NCBI GenBank assembly: GCA_023485185.1
Contig: JAMCZP010000267.1
Location: forward strand, 1-39,260
Source: Gammaproteobacteria bacterium
Lineage (GTDB): Bacteria > Pseudomonadota > Gammaproteobacteria > Pseudomonadales > Halomonadaceae
Direction of reading: 5' to 3'
DNA length: 39,260 nt
In this document: piece by piece, positions 1-7,743 of the stretch
Layout: every line of letters begins with the position of its first letter
How positions within the stretch are numbered: the first letter of the stretch is position 1
Translations under genes and position numbers: made by a program
Notes under the pieces: generated by a model
Told to the model about the DNA's origin: nothing
Databases searched by the model: none
Seen by the model: the letters and a program-made list of their open reading frames with translations, nothing else

Positions 1-29
1 ATACACCTGAGTATCACTACTACCCGCAG
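1..29 (+). repeat. Fragment of a third nitroreductase copy
   Basis: The first 29 bases are identical, in inverted orientation, to 1290-1318 (nitroreductase pseudogene) and 16704-16732 (intact nitroreductase). Read on the plus strand they encode the nitroreductase residues TPEYHYYPQ. The match stops abruptly at base 29/30, where phenol hydroxylase-type coding sequence begins in the same frame. The left extent lies outside the window. This is either a real recombination joint or an assembly chimera at a repeat; the sequence alone cannot tell. Confidence 0.8.
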
Positions 30-683
30 GCCGCCATGAAAGGCCTGGCTGAGGTGCAGCGCCAGTTTGTCACTAACAGTGAGTTCACCGCCGGGTTTGC
101 CACCCACTACGCACCGGACCTGCTCACCGGTGACGATACCCACCTGCACTTGGCCACCGGCTTCCCACCCGGGCGGCGGTTCCATTCGGCCGAGGTGATC
201 CGGCTCGGCGATGCCAGGCAGACCCATCTCGGGCATGTCCATCGCGCCGACGGCCGCTGGCGGCTCTACGCCTTCGCCGACATGGTCGACCCGAGAAGCC
301 CGGGGTCGCGGTTTAACGCACTGATGGACTACCTTGCTAGCGACGCTTCGCCGATCCGTCGATTCACCCCACAAGGGGCCGATCCTGATGCGGTCTTCGA
401 TATTCACGGCATCATCCAGCAATCGCACCTTGAGGTGGACTGGGCCGATATGCACGATGTTCTTAAACCACATAAGGGCACCCTCGGCCTTCAGGACTAC
501 CAGAAAGCCCATGCCCCGGTGCTGGATACCGACCAGGATATCTTCGATCTACGTGGTATTGATCGTGGCGCTGGCGCGCTTGTGGTGGTACGTCCGGATC
601 AATACGTCTCGCTTGTGCTTCCGCTCGATGGGTTTGATGAGCTTACCCAGTTCTTCTCAAACTTTATGACGAAGACTCGCTGA
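3..683 (+). pseudogene. C-terminal remnant of phenol hydroxylase / 3-hydroxybenzoate 4-monooxygenase-type flavoprotein
   Basis: About 215 residues match the C-terminal thioredoxin-like dimerisation domain of FAD-dependent aromatic hydroxylases of the phenol 2-monooxygenase and MobA type (family normally about 600-640 aa). Visible hallmarks are the FTAGFATHYAPD segment near the start, the PPGRRFHSAEVIRL strand and the RPDQYVSLVLPLD motif near the C-terminus. The FAD-binding N-terminal two thirds is absent: upstream sequence is a nitroreductase scrap (bases 1-29) joined in frame. An ATG at 36 is available but has no convincing ribosome binding site. Without the flavin domain no hydroxylase activity is expected. 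The exact substrate of the parent enzyme (phenol or 3-hydroxybenzoate) cannot be decided. A normal stop is present at 681-683. Confidence 0.75.
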
Positions 684-833
684 GAACATCCAAGTCAATT
701 AATAGTAGCGATGTCTTCCTAGGTGACCATGCCCTTTCTCAACTATCGGTCTGGATACTAGCTCAGAAAACTATGTCGGTTTGCCCTATGAGTTGTTTGA
801 GTAGTGCTTAGCCTTTTACCAGTTTTCCTCCTT

Positions 834-859
834 GCTCAAGCATCTGCTTGGGCTTTTTT
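834..859 (+). terminator. Rho-independent terminator, copy 1
   Basis: Arms GCTCAAGC and GCTTGGGC (one G-U pair) enclose the loop ATCT and are followed by six T residues. It would terminate plus-strand transcription coming through the hydroxylase remnant. A related hairpin lies at 16247-16273 at the same place relative to the other nitroreductase copy, so it is part of the duplicated block. The preceding 684-833 shows no gene. Confidence 0.7.
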
Positions 860-863
860 GTGC

Positions 864-1530
864 TTAAACACCATGAAATGTAGTGAAATTCTCAGCACTT
901 TCTCGCTCGGTAATAAAGCCGTTTTCGGGTGCCTGCATGTCTTCGTAGCCCAGGGCTATGCCGCAGAGCAGTAGCGAGTTTTCATCCAACTTAAGCTCAT
1001 CGCGAATAATTGAGTGGTACCAAGCAAAGGCAGCCTGCGGGCAGGTATGCAGCCCTTGGCCACGGGCGGCCAGCATCACACTTTGGATAAACATGCCGCA
1101 GTCCATAAAACTGCCGGTTTCCAGGCGACGATCCATCGTGATGAAAAGCCCTACGGGCGCATCAAACAACTGAAAATTCCTCCGCGCCTGGGCTTCGCGC
1201 TTGGCTTTATCGTCGCGGCCAATGCCCAGCGTTGCATAGAGACCAAAGCCACAGCGACGACGGCGCTCCAGGTAGGGTTCAAACCAGTTCTGCGGGTAGT
1301 AGTGATACTCAGGTGTATTGCTTTTGCCGTGATCAACGGCGTCTAATAACCGCTGGCACAGCTGGTCTTTAGCGGCCCCCGCCACCACATGCACTTTCCA
1401 CGGCTGGATATTGCTACCGCTGGGCGCGCGGCTAGCAATCTGCTATGTGCATAATCGTTGCGCGCTCGACGGGGGTGACGAGATAACGACGCACCGATTT
1501 GCGGCTGGTGATGGCGGTATCTACATGCAT
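864..1530 (-). pseudogene. Nitroreductase, frameshifted duplicate
   Basis: This is a degenerate copy of the intact nitroreductase at 16278-16946. From the conserved ATG at 1530 it reads MHVDTAITSRKSVRR and then hits a stop near residue 33. A net 2-base deletion around 1437-1445 (GCAATCTGCTATG against GCAATATCCAATATG in the intact copy) shifts the frame. The remaining 176 residues stay open in the downstream frame and differ from the intact protein at only eight positions, so decay is recent. The FMN-binding N-terminal part can no longer be joined to the rest. The conserved Shine-Dalgarno region is also slightly altered. Confidence 0.9.
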
Positions 1531-1864
1531 GTGGCACTCCCTAAAAGAGTCGCGCGGTGCTTTGCCTTGCAACTACTCGCAGGTGGCTTACACCGGCAAA
1601 AGAGTTAGTTCATCTATTAGTTGTAAGCGATACGTCTCAATTTAAGTGAATATACCCTATCCCGTGCAAAATTTAAGGATGTGCCAACTTCCGAAATAGT
1701 CACTTATAAACTATTAACCAGTTGATTTTTTAAGCCTATAAAGAGATTCACGTTTTTAAATAAATGGCTCGATTAGGTATGCATATCAACCTGAGAGGTA
1801 TTGGCGACTCGGCTCGTCAGTCGCAACACTCACCTGTACTGTTATTCCTCTGCAGGTAACTACC
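1531..1864 (+). repeat. Duplicated intergenic leader of the DASS transporter gene
   Basis: No gene is seen here. From about 1608 the sequence resembles 23625-23879 upstream of the intact DASS transporter, weakly at first and then strongly. The best block is 1770-1804, which differs from 23785-23819 at one base, and both blocks lie exactly 95 bases before the transporter ATG. Within the block, AGGTAT occurs twice 21 bases apart (1775, 1796), and ACCT-GAG-AGGT forms a small inverted repeat. The nitroreductase side of the gap matches 16947-16985, so the joint between the two homologies lies near 1560-1610. Confidence 0.7.
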
Positions 1865-1962
1865 ATGTCGCAAACCTCTGGGGCCGTTGTGCAAACGTCC
1901 TATGCGGAAAACTCGGCTTTTAAGCCGGTTTCTCTTGTACTGGGCATCCTAATTGGCCTGGG
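1865..1962 (+). pseudogene. 5' fragment of DASS transporter gene
   Basis: The first ~32 codons match the start of the transporter at 23880, including QTSYAE, SAFKPVSLVLGIL and identical stretches of DNA. Homology ends at about 1960, within the first membrane segment, where unrelated sequence begins. The reading frame runs on for about 30 unrelated codons to a stop at 2056. No transporter can be made. It marks the right-hand breakpoint of duplicated copy 1. Confidence 0.85.
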
Positions 1963-2198
1963 GGTAGATTTAATCGGTCAGTGCAACATAATGCACACTG
2001 GTAACTATCGGGGCATTTCAGAATGCCGAAGCAAGTATCAAAGACCAGGGGACTGACTTACCAGCAGCGCCCTCACTCGTTTAACGATGGCATGCCTCCC
2101 GTTGTGGCTGAGGAAAATCTTAAATTACTGTCCGGGATTAGTTGACCACTACACATCCACCAACTTCGAGCACGGACAACGAGTGCTCTTGCGCTAAT
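1963..2198. other. Unassigned sequence between transporter fragment and IS
   Basis: No intact gene is visible. A plus-strand frame around 2046-2145 contains QQRPHSFNDGMPP, which loosely recalls the C-terminal RPH motif of IS3-type integrases, but the match is too short to assign. The segment probably is transposon debris carried with the rearrangement. Confidence 0.3.
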
Positions 2199-2215
2199 GA
2201 GGCTGTAGAAAAACC
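2199..2215 (+). repeat. IS left terminal inverted repeat
   Basis: Seventeen bases, GAGGCTGTAGAAAAACC, are perfectly complementary to 4080-4096. Confidence 0.85.
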
Positions 2216-2378
2216 GATTTCGAGCCGTCTCCACCATCTCTCGTCTTAATTTACTTACTCAGCCAGTCATCTGGTTGAGTAATCTTAATCTCGGCATTTA
2301 GCCACTTGAACGCCCAGCTAAAGCTTGTTGAAGACGGTCGTCTACTCTTAGAAAGCCACTTATCCCACTCTAAGCCCT

Positions 2379-4025
2379 TCATGACGCGGCCAAATGACCA
2401 TAATTCGCTAACTTCTCAATATTATGCACCAAGCAGTAGAGCTGCCACTGACCTTGCACCTTTTTCTTACCCCGAAGGCTGAAACGGTTCAGTTTTTTCG
2501 TCGTGCCAATGTTACTGAATACAGGCTCTACGACTGACATGCGATGGCTGTAAATCTCTTTGCCCTTCGGGCTATCAACCCGATGCTTCATCCAGTCCGT
2601 GTAATTGGGTAAGCGTTTGTTCTCGATAATAAAAGACACTTGTCGACCAGCTCCCTTGCGATGGTCGGCAGAGCTCGGGTTCTGCATACAGTGGTATTTT
2701 TTTGGGCAGTGCCGACATTGCAGCAAACGCCCCTCGAAGTGCACTCGGGTCTGGCCATGATCGGTTTCCCGTTGACCTCTATAGGTCAACTTTTCGCCCG
2801 TTGGGCAGATACACGTTAGCTTTGCAGGATCAAATTGGAACGCGCTGGCTGGCATCGTCTCTCGCCAGCCTTTATCTGGTAAGTTCTGGTGGCGCTTACC
2901 GTATTTGCTTTTCTGGTCGGTAAATTTCGGATCTCGGCTGCGGAACTGATTATCGGGGATGTAGCCGTTGGTCTGTCGTTCGTGAAGGTACTTCATATTG
3001 GGTTTACTCGTCTCATCCATGAGACTCGCCTTCCGGGCCAGCCTGCGGCTGTTCAAATTTATTCCCGATAAATTTGTCATTGGCGAAACCGGTATCGGCG
3101 GTGACGACAGTCCCTTTTTGGTAGATGTTTTCCGCTATCCCCAGTTTCTTAAACCGGGCTTCGACCGTTTCCAGTACGGGCTGCAAAGTGTGGTGTTCCT
3201 GGCCTTCGCCGAAAGCCTGAGCATCAATGATGATCTGGTGCTTTTTATCCACCGTGGCGACGCCGTTATAGCCTTGGATCGTGACCTTGTTTGTCGTCAT
3301 TTTGGCACTTTCGTTATCAGTGAGGTTGCTCTTCACTTCCTTGATTCGCTTCCCCCGGCCCGTCCTTGGGCTGTGCGTCTTTAGGAAACGATCTACTTTG
3401 TTCATGGCGGCATCTAGCGAGAGAATCGTCTTGGCCCGTCGGATATCCCGATCCAGATCGGCTTCCGTCTCGCCTCATCACGCGCGTAGTGCTCCAGTAG
3501 GTGATGCCGAATTAGGCCTCTCAGTTTCTCACGTTTCTCGTCCAATTCTTTGAACGTGCCAGACCACTCTTTTGAGGCATCGGAGGACATCTTGCAGCCA
3601 TCAATCGCAAAGAGTTCGTTACCCAACAAGCCTTGTTCGTGGCACACCAGCAGCACTTGTTCGAACAGCGCTTCAATCTCATCGGCATGTCGACTGACGA
3701 AGCTGGCCAGTGTGGTGAAGTGGGGCACGGTATCGCAGGAAAGGGCTTTGAAAATAATATTGGTCTCGCAGCTCCACTGCATCTCGCGACTGGAAGTGAT
3801 GCCTTGTGAGTAAGCAAACAGGATAATCTTAAGCAGGATAGCCGGATCATAGGCCAGCCGACCGGTCGCACCGTTGCGGTACTTGGGATGGAAAACGGAT
3901 AAGTCGAGCTTGTGCTCGATCAGGTAGTGCACCGCGTGTTCAAAGGTGCCGGGTTGGAGTTGATCTTGGTAGTTAATCACCACCATGGCGTTCTGATCGT
4001 AGTTATAAGCTTTGAAGCGCGGCAT
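2379..4025 (-). pseudogene. IS1182-family transposase, broken by frameshifts
   Basis: Read from the ATG at 4025 (preceded by GAGGAG), the protein starts MPRFKAYNYDQNAM and shows the DUF772-type N-terminal domain (VHYLIEHKLDLSVF, GRLAYDPAILLKIILFAYSQGI), then FAIDGCKMSSDASKEW. Near 3465 one base is missing: RRK should continue ADLDRDIRRAKTILSLDAAM. The middle part (TDNESAKM, VVTADTGFAND with the catalytic Asp) ends at 3013. A second break near 3010-3080 moves reading to the last frame (YIPDNQFRSRDPKF, a Cys-rich segment, and the C-terminal VEPVFSNIGTTKKLNRFSLRG block). The order and content match a full-length transposase of about 550 aa, so this is one gene in three pieces, not three genes. 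Confidence 0.88.
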
Positions 4026-4079
4026 GCTGACCACTCCTCGTCTATTTCCTCGATCCTACCAAAACTTAGCCGTCAGTGG

Positions 4080-4096
4080 GGTTTTTCTACAGCCTC
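4080..4096 (-). repeat. IS right terminal inverted repeat
   Basis: Reverse complement of 2199-2215 over all 17 bases. It is followed by AAT, the same three bases that precede the left repeat. Confidence 0.85.
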
Positions 4097-4186
4097 AATG
4101 ACCCACTCAAGGGCTCTAGACGTCAGTTAGTGAGTTGATCTCTCATCTCAAAGACTTTGCTGACGTTCAGGCGTGTTATTTTTTAC

Positions 4187-4215
4187 TTGACTTTTAAACT
4201 TAGATAGCTAAGTTT
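4187..4215 (+). promoter_or_regulatory. Promoter with 20-bp palindromic operator before the phthalate oxygenase gene
   Basis: A -35-like TTGACT at 4187-4192 is followed by the perfect inverted repeat AAACTTAG-ATAG-CTAAGTTT at 4196-4215, which covers the spacer and the weak -10 position (TAAGTT, 4209-4214). Such a palindrome over a core promoter is typical of MarR-type repressor sites, and a MarR gene lies in the convergent operon of the same island. Binding by that protein is inference. The leader to the ATG at 4293 is about 70 bases and holds no gene. Confidence 0.55.
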
Positions 4216-4292
4216 GTTGTGTGAGTCCGTTATTAAAATTTAACATTTCATTTTGGCAATGAATTAATATTAACAATAATGAGGTTTTAGCT

Positions 4293-5618
4293 ATGTTATC
4301 GCATGCAGACAACGATTTACTCTGTCGGGTAGAAGGCAACGCTCCGATGGGAAAAATCATGCGCAGCCATTGGCTGCCCGCGTGCTTATCAGAGGAAGTC
4401 AATGAAGCCGACGGAGTACCAGTTCGATTACGCTTACTGGGTGAAGATCTGGTCGCATTTCGAGACACAGATGGCAGAGTAGGGGTACTCGATGAGCGAT
4501 GCCCTCATCGACGTGCTTCACTTGCTTTGGGGCGCAATGAAGAATGTGGGCTTCGGTGCCTCTACCATGGTTGGAAAGTTGATGTTGAAGGTAACATTCT
4601 AGAAATGCCCTCCGAGCCGAGCAGCTCAGGAATGACCGAAAAAGTTAAGCACAAAGCTTATAAAACACATGAGGCAGCGGGTTTTGTTTGGGTATACATG
4701 GGCGATCAAGAAAACGTACCAGAATTCGAAGCGCCGGTATTTCAGCCAACACCCGATACTAAAGTATCCATTGCAAAAGCCAAGATTGACTGCAACTGGG
4801 CGCAAATTTTAGAAGGTGCAATAGATTCAGCCCACTCATCTACGCTGCATTCCACAGATATGGTGCCAGCTCGTAAGGCATCGGCTGAAGCTGACGATGA
4901 AAAGTGGTACCGCCCTTCGACCGACCGGGCACCCAAGTTGCAATTGCAGAAGACACCGTTTGGTTTCCGTTACGCAGCTATTCGCCGACCCATAAAAGAC
5001 GCCAAAACGCACGAATATATCCGTACCACTCTGTTTCTAGCGCCGTTCACTGTCCAAATCCCCCCGAACAATCGTTACGACGTAGCAATTTTACATATTC
5101 CAATTGACGACACACATACAGCGTTTCATTTCATCGCCTGGGGTAATTCCGCTACTACTCCAGATCGGGAAACTTGGCGCAAGTTTCTGGGCATGCAGAT
5201 TGGCATTGACCTGGACGCGCAGTTTAACCGATTTCGGACTTTCGAAAACAATTATTGGCAGGATCGCATCCTGATGAAAACCGGTGAGAGTTTTACCGGC
5301 ATTCGTGGCATTCCAAACCAGGATATTGCGATGTGGGAAACTATGGGTTCAATAGCAGATCGTTCTGATGACGTGCTGGGTGCAAGTGACGTAGCCATTG
5401 TGGAGTTTCGGCGCCAGATGGTTGAAGCAGCCAAAAAGGTGAGAGACGGTGGTCCAGTGATAGGTCGAGTGGAGCCACGGATTCCTCATGCTCATCTCAA
5501 ATCCTTTGAAGGAATTGTCGAAAAGGGCACTGAATGGCGCGAGCTCGGCATGGCTGAGGAGGAGAAGACCCATCCTGATATGCAAAAATTAACAGAACAG
5601 GCAGAAAACGACGTATGA
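4293..5618 (+). CDS. pht3: Phthalate 4,5-dioxygenase, oxygenase (Rieske) subunit
   Basis: A 441-aa Rieske non-haem iron oxygenase of the phthalate 4,5-dioxygenase (Pht3/OphA2) group, which has only an alpha subunit. The Rieske cluster ligands are C70-x-H72 and C89-x2-H92. The mononuclear iron site is D178-x2-H181-x4-H186. The ATG at 4293 is preceded by TGAGGT at good spacing. It would dihydroxylate phthalate to the cis-4,5-dihydrodiol in the cytoplasm, using electrons from the reductase at 14079-15050. It overlaps the decarboxylase gene by four bases (ATGA), which indicates translational coupling. Substrate is inferred from the neighbouring 4,5-dihydroxyphthalate decarboxylase and dihydrodiol dehydrogenase; an analogue such as a substituted phthalate is possible. 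Confidence 0.87.
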   Translation: MLSHADNDLLCRVEGNAPMGKIMRSHWLPACLSEEVNEADGVPVRLRLLGEDLVAFRDTDGRVGVLDERCPHRRASLALGRNEECGLRCLYHGWKVDVEGNILEMPSEPSSSGMTEKVKHKAYKTHEAAGFVWVYMGDQENVPEFEAPVFQPTPDTKVSIAKAKIDCNWAQILEGAIDSAHSSTLHSTDMVPARKASAEADDEKWYRPSTDRAPKLQLQKTPFGFRYAAIRRPIKDAKTHEYIRTTLFLAPFTVQIPPNNRYDVAILHIPIDDTHTAFHFIAWGNSATTPDRETWRKFLGMQIGIDLDAQFNRFRTFENNYWQDRILMKTGESFTGIRGIPNQDIAMWETMGSIADRSDDVLGASDVAIVEFRRQMVEAAKKVRDGGPVIGRVEPRIPHAHLKSFEGIVEKGTEWRELGMAEEEKTHPDMQKLTEQAENDV

Positions 5619-6607
5619 GTAAGCTGAATTTATCCGTAGCGGTGGGCAATTATGATCGCATTAGGGCTCTGGTGGACGGTGAAGTTCAGATTGATGGAGT
5701 TGACCCCGTTTTCATGTTGCATGACCCGGAGGAAATTTTCTTTCGAGCCTTTCGGCACGCTGATTTTGACATCACCGAGTTGTCCATGAGCAGTTACGTA
5801 GTAAAAACTGCTAACGGTGACTGCCCTTACATTGGGGTGCCTGTGTTTCCCTCCCGAGCGTTTCGGCACACCTCTATTTACGTGCGTACTGACCGTGGTA
5901 TCAAAACACCCGCGGATCTGAAAGGTAAGCGCATTGGTTTACCAGAGTACCAATTGACGGCCAATGTTTGGGTGCGGCTGTTTCTGGAGGAAGACTATGG
6001 ACTAAAACCGAATGATGTGACTTGGGTGCGTGGTGGTTACGAAGAACCTGGTCGAGTGGAAAAGATCAATTTGAATCTCACCCGGGGTGTAGAGGTAGAA
6101 AACCTGCCAGAAGGAGATACGCTCAGTGGCGCACTGGCCGCTGGCGATATAGACGCTGTAATCGGTCCGCGAGCACCATCCTGTTTTAGCTATGGGCACC
6201 CGCATGTGGGCTATCTCTTCAATGATCCTATGAATGAGGCCAAGGACTGGTATCGTCGCACTGGAATCTTCCCGATCATGCATTTACTTGGTATCCGACG
6301 AACTCTGGTAGAGCAGCATCCCTGGTTACCTTTCGCGGTGTATAAGGCATTCGAACAGTCCAAAAAAGAAGCGTTAACCCGGCTGTCTGACACCTCGGCC
6401 ACCAAGGTCACTCTGCCCTTTGTTGAAGATCAGTTGAGATCCGCTCGCGCTTTGATGGGTGAAGATTTTTGGTCATATGGCTTTGCGCCGAACCGGGAAA
6501 CACTCTCGAGGTTTTTAGCGCAACATCATGCTGAAGGGTTATCGAGCCGTCTAGTTGAACCTGAGGAACTGTTCCATCCCGCTAGCATGGAGAGCTTTAA
6601 AATTTAA
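5615..6607 (+). CDS. pht5: 4,5-dihydroxyphthalate decarboxylase
   Basis: A 330-aa protein of the Pht5/OphC family, which adopts a periplasmic-binding-protein-like fold but is cytoplasmic: there is no signal peptide. Family features include FRAFRHADFDITELSMSSY near residues 46-65, the FPSRAFRHTSIY segment, LKGKRIGLPEYQ, and GDIDAVIGPRAPS. The enzyme would convert 4,5-dihydroxyphthalate to protocatechuate. The start codon overlaps the oxygenase stop (ATGA). These proteins are often mislabelled as ABC binding proteins because of the fold; the absent secretion signal and the neighbouring genes favour the decarboxylase. Confidence 0.87.
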   Translation: MSKLNLSVAVGNYDRIRALVDGEVQIDGVDPVFMLHDPEEIFFRAFRHADFDITELSMSSYVVKTANGDCPYIGVPVFPSRAFRHTSIYVRTDRGIKTPADLKGKRIGLPEYQLTANVWVRLFLEEDYGLKPNDVTWVRGGYEEPGRVEKINLNLTRGVEVENLPEGDTLSGALAAGDIDAVIGPRAPSCFSYGHPHVGYLFNDPMNEAKDWYRRTGIFPIMHLLGIRRTLVEQHPWLPFAVYKAFEQSKKEALTRLSDTSATKVTLPFVEDQLRSARALMGEDFWSYGFAPNRETLSRFLAQHHAEGLSSRLVEPEELFHPASMESFKI

Positions 6608-6707
6608 GCGGAGTCAGTCATGCGGCGGTTAGTGGAAACAGGATCGATTCGGACTAAGGCCGCCGAGATTACAACAAATACAAACTAGCAATATCTGAGG
6701 TGAAAAA

Positions 6708-7706
6708 ATGAAATCAACAATTAAGAAACCCATTGGCATCCTGGCTTTGTTGGCCACCACTGTAGTTTTTAACCCAGTGTCTGCACAGCCCTACAACATG
6801 AATGTCGCAGGTGCATCACCTGGTGGCTTATGGTCTTTGCTTGGCGCAGGGCTGGACAGTGCTATTCGCGAAGAATTTCCAGGCTCTACCATTACCTATC
6901 AGACGTCGGGTGGTGGAATTGCTAATGTGGCAGTTCTTCAGAGGGATGACGCGGACATGGGCTTGATTCATGACGCAGAACTGCAGTTGGCCAAAAGTGG
7001 TTCAGAACCTTTTCGCGAGCCTGCAGAAGACATTCGCGTTCTTGCATATTTGTATACTTGGGCTCCAATGCAGGCCTTTATTCGTGAAACCGTCGCAGAG
7101 AGTTATGGCATTGAAAGCCTAGAGGATATTGCCCGCTTACAACCGCCCATCACTATAGCCATTAATCGTCGGGGTAATGTTGCATCCAATGTCGCCATTG
7201 AGATGTTAGATGCCTTGGGTATAACCGAAGCAGACATCGAAAGTTGGGGGGGGCGGGTCATTTATGCGGCATCTGACGAGCAGATGAGCCTAATACAGGA
7301 TCGGCGAGCCGATATGATTTTAAACAGCCTGTTTGTTAGGCACAGCTCTATTATGCAGGCGGGTAATAGTGTGGATTTGCGCATGCTGCCCATGACAGAC
7401 GAGGACGCTGTCGCTCAAGTAACTGAACGGACGGGTACCATTCCGTTCACCATTCCGGAAGACACTTATGACTGGTCACCTAACGCAGCTACCACGGTGT
7501 CTCTAGGTGCTGCGCTGGCAGTACATGAGAGAATGGACGAAGAAACCGCCTATAATCTGACAAAAGCAATTTTTGCGAACTACGATAAGCTGCGTGGAGT
7601 GCACCCTGCTATGGACGAGTTGACTCCAGAAATTATGGCGTCTATCGAAGTAGTACCGTTTCATGTTGGCGCACAACGCTACCTTGAAGAAGCTGGTCTT
7701 CGCTGA
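6708..7706 (+). CDS. TAXI-type TRAP transporter solute-binding protein
   Basis: A 332-aa periplasmic binding protein of the TRAP-TAXI class. A signal peptide is seen at residues 1-26 (KK, then ILALLATTVVFNPVSA, with cleavage before QPYNM). The mature start has the family motif GASPGGLWSLLGAGLDSAI and then YQTSGGGIANVAVLQRDDADMGL. The ribosome binding site TGAGGTG precedes the ATG. The permease gene follows after 37 bases. Inferred ligand is phthalate or a related aromatic dicarboxylate, because the gene is embedded between phthalate enzymes; no sequence feature specifies the ligand. Confidence 0.87.
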   Translation: MKSTIKKPIGILALLATTVVFNPVSAQPYNMNVAGASPGGLWSLLGAGLDSAIREEFPGSTITYQTSGGGIANVAVLQRDDADMGLIHDAELQLAKSGSEPFREPAEDIRVLAYLYTWAPMQAFIRETVAESYGIESLEDIARLQPPITIAINRRGNVASNVAIEMLDALGITEADIESWGGRVIYAASDEQMSLIQDRRADMILNSLFVRHSSIMQAGNSVDLRMLPMTDEDAVAQVTERTGTIPFTIPEDTYDWSPNAATTVSLGAALAVHERMDEETAYNLTKAIFANYDKLRGVHPAMDELTPEIMASIEVVPFHVGAQRYLEEAGLR

Positions 7707-7743
7707 AGCGGGATCTCATTAAATCAGTATAGAGGCTTTTTTT

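Larger units (their letters stand above)
2199..4096. mobile_element. IS1182-family insertion sequence (inactive)
   Basis: About 1.9 kb bounded by perfect 17-bp inverted repeats (GAGGCTGTAGAAAAACC at the left, its complement at the right) and carrying one transposase gene on the minus strand, as in IS1182-family elements. The trinucleotide AAT flanks both ends and may be a short target duplication. The transposase has at least two frame breaks, so the element should not move by itself. It lies directly upstream of the phthalate oxygenase promoter region. Confidence 0.85.

Noticed and set aside
3013..3405. Separate small gene between the two larger transposase frames
   Set aside because: Its translation fits exactly between the flanking frames as the middle of one IS1182 transposase, so it is a piece of the broken gene.
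5615..6607. ABC-type solute-binding protein
   Set aside because: The fold is similar, but there is no signal peptide and the gene overlaps the oxygenase gene; 4,5-dihydroxyphthalate decarboxylase fits better.
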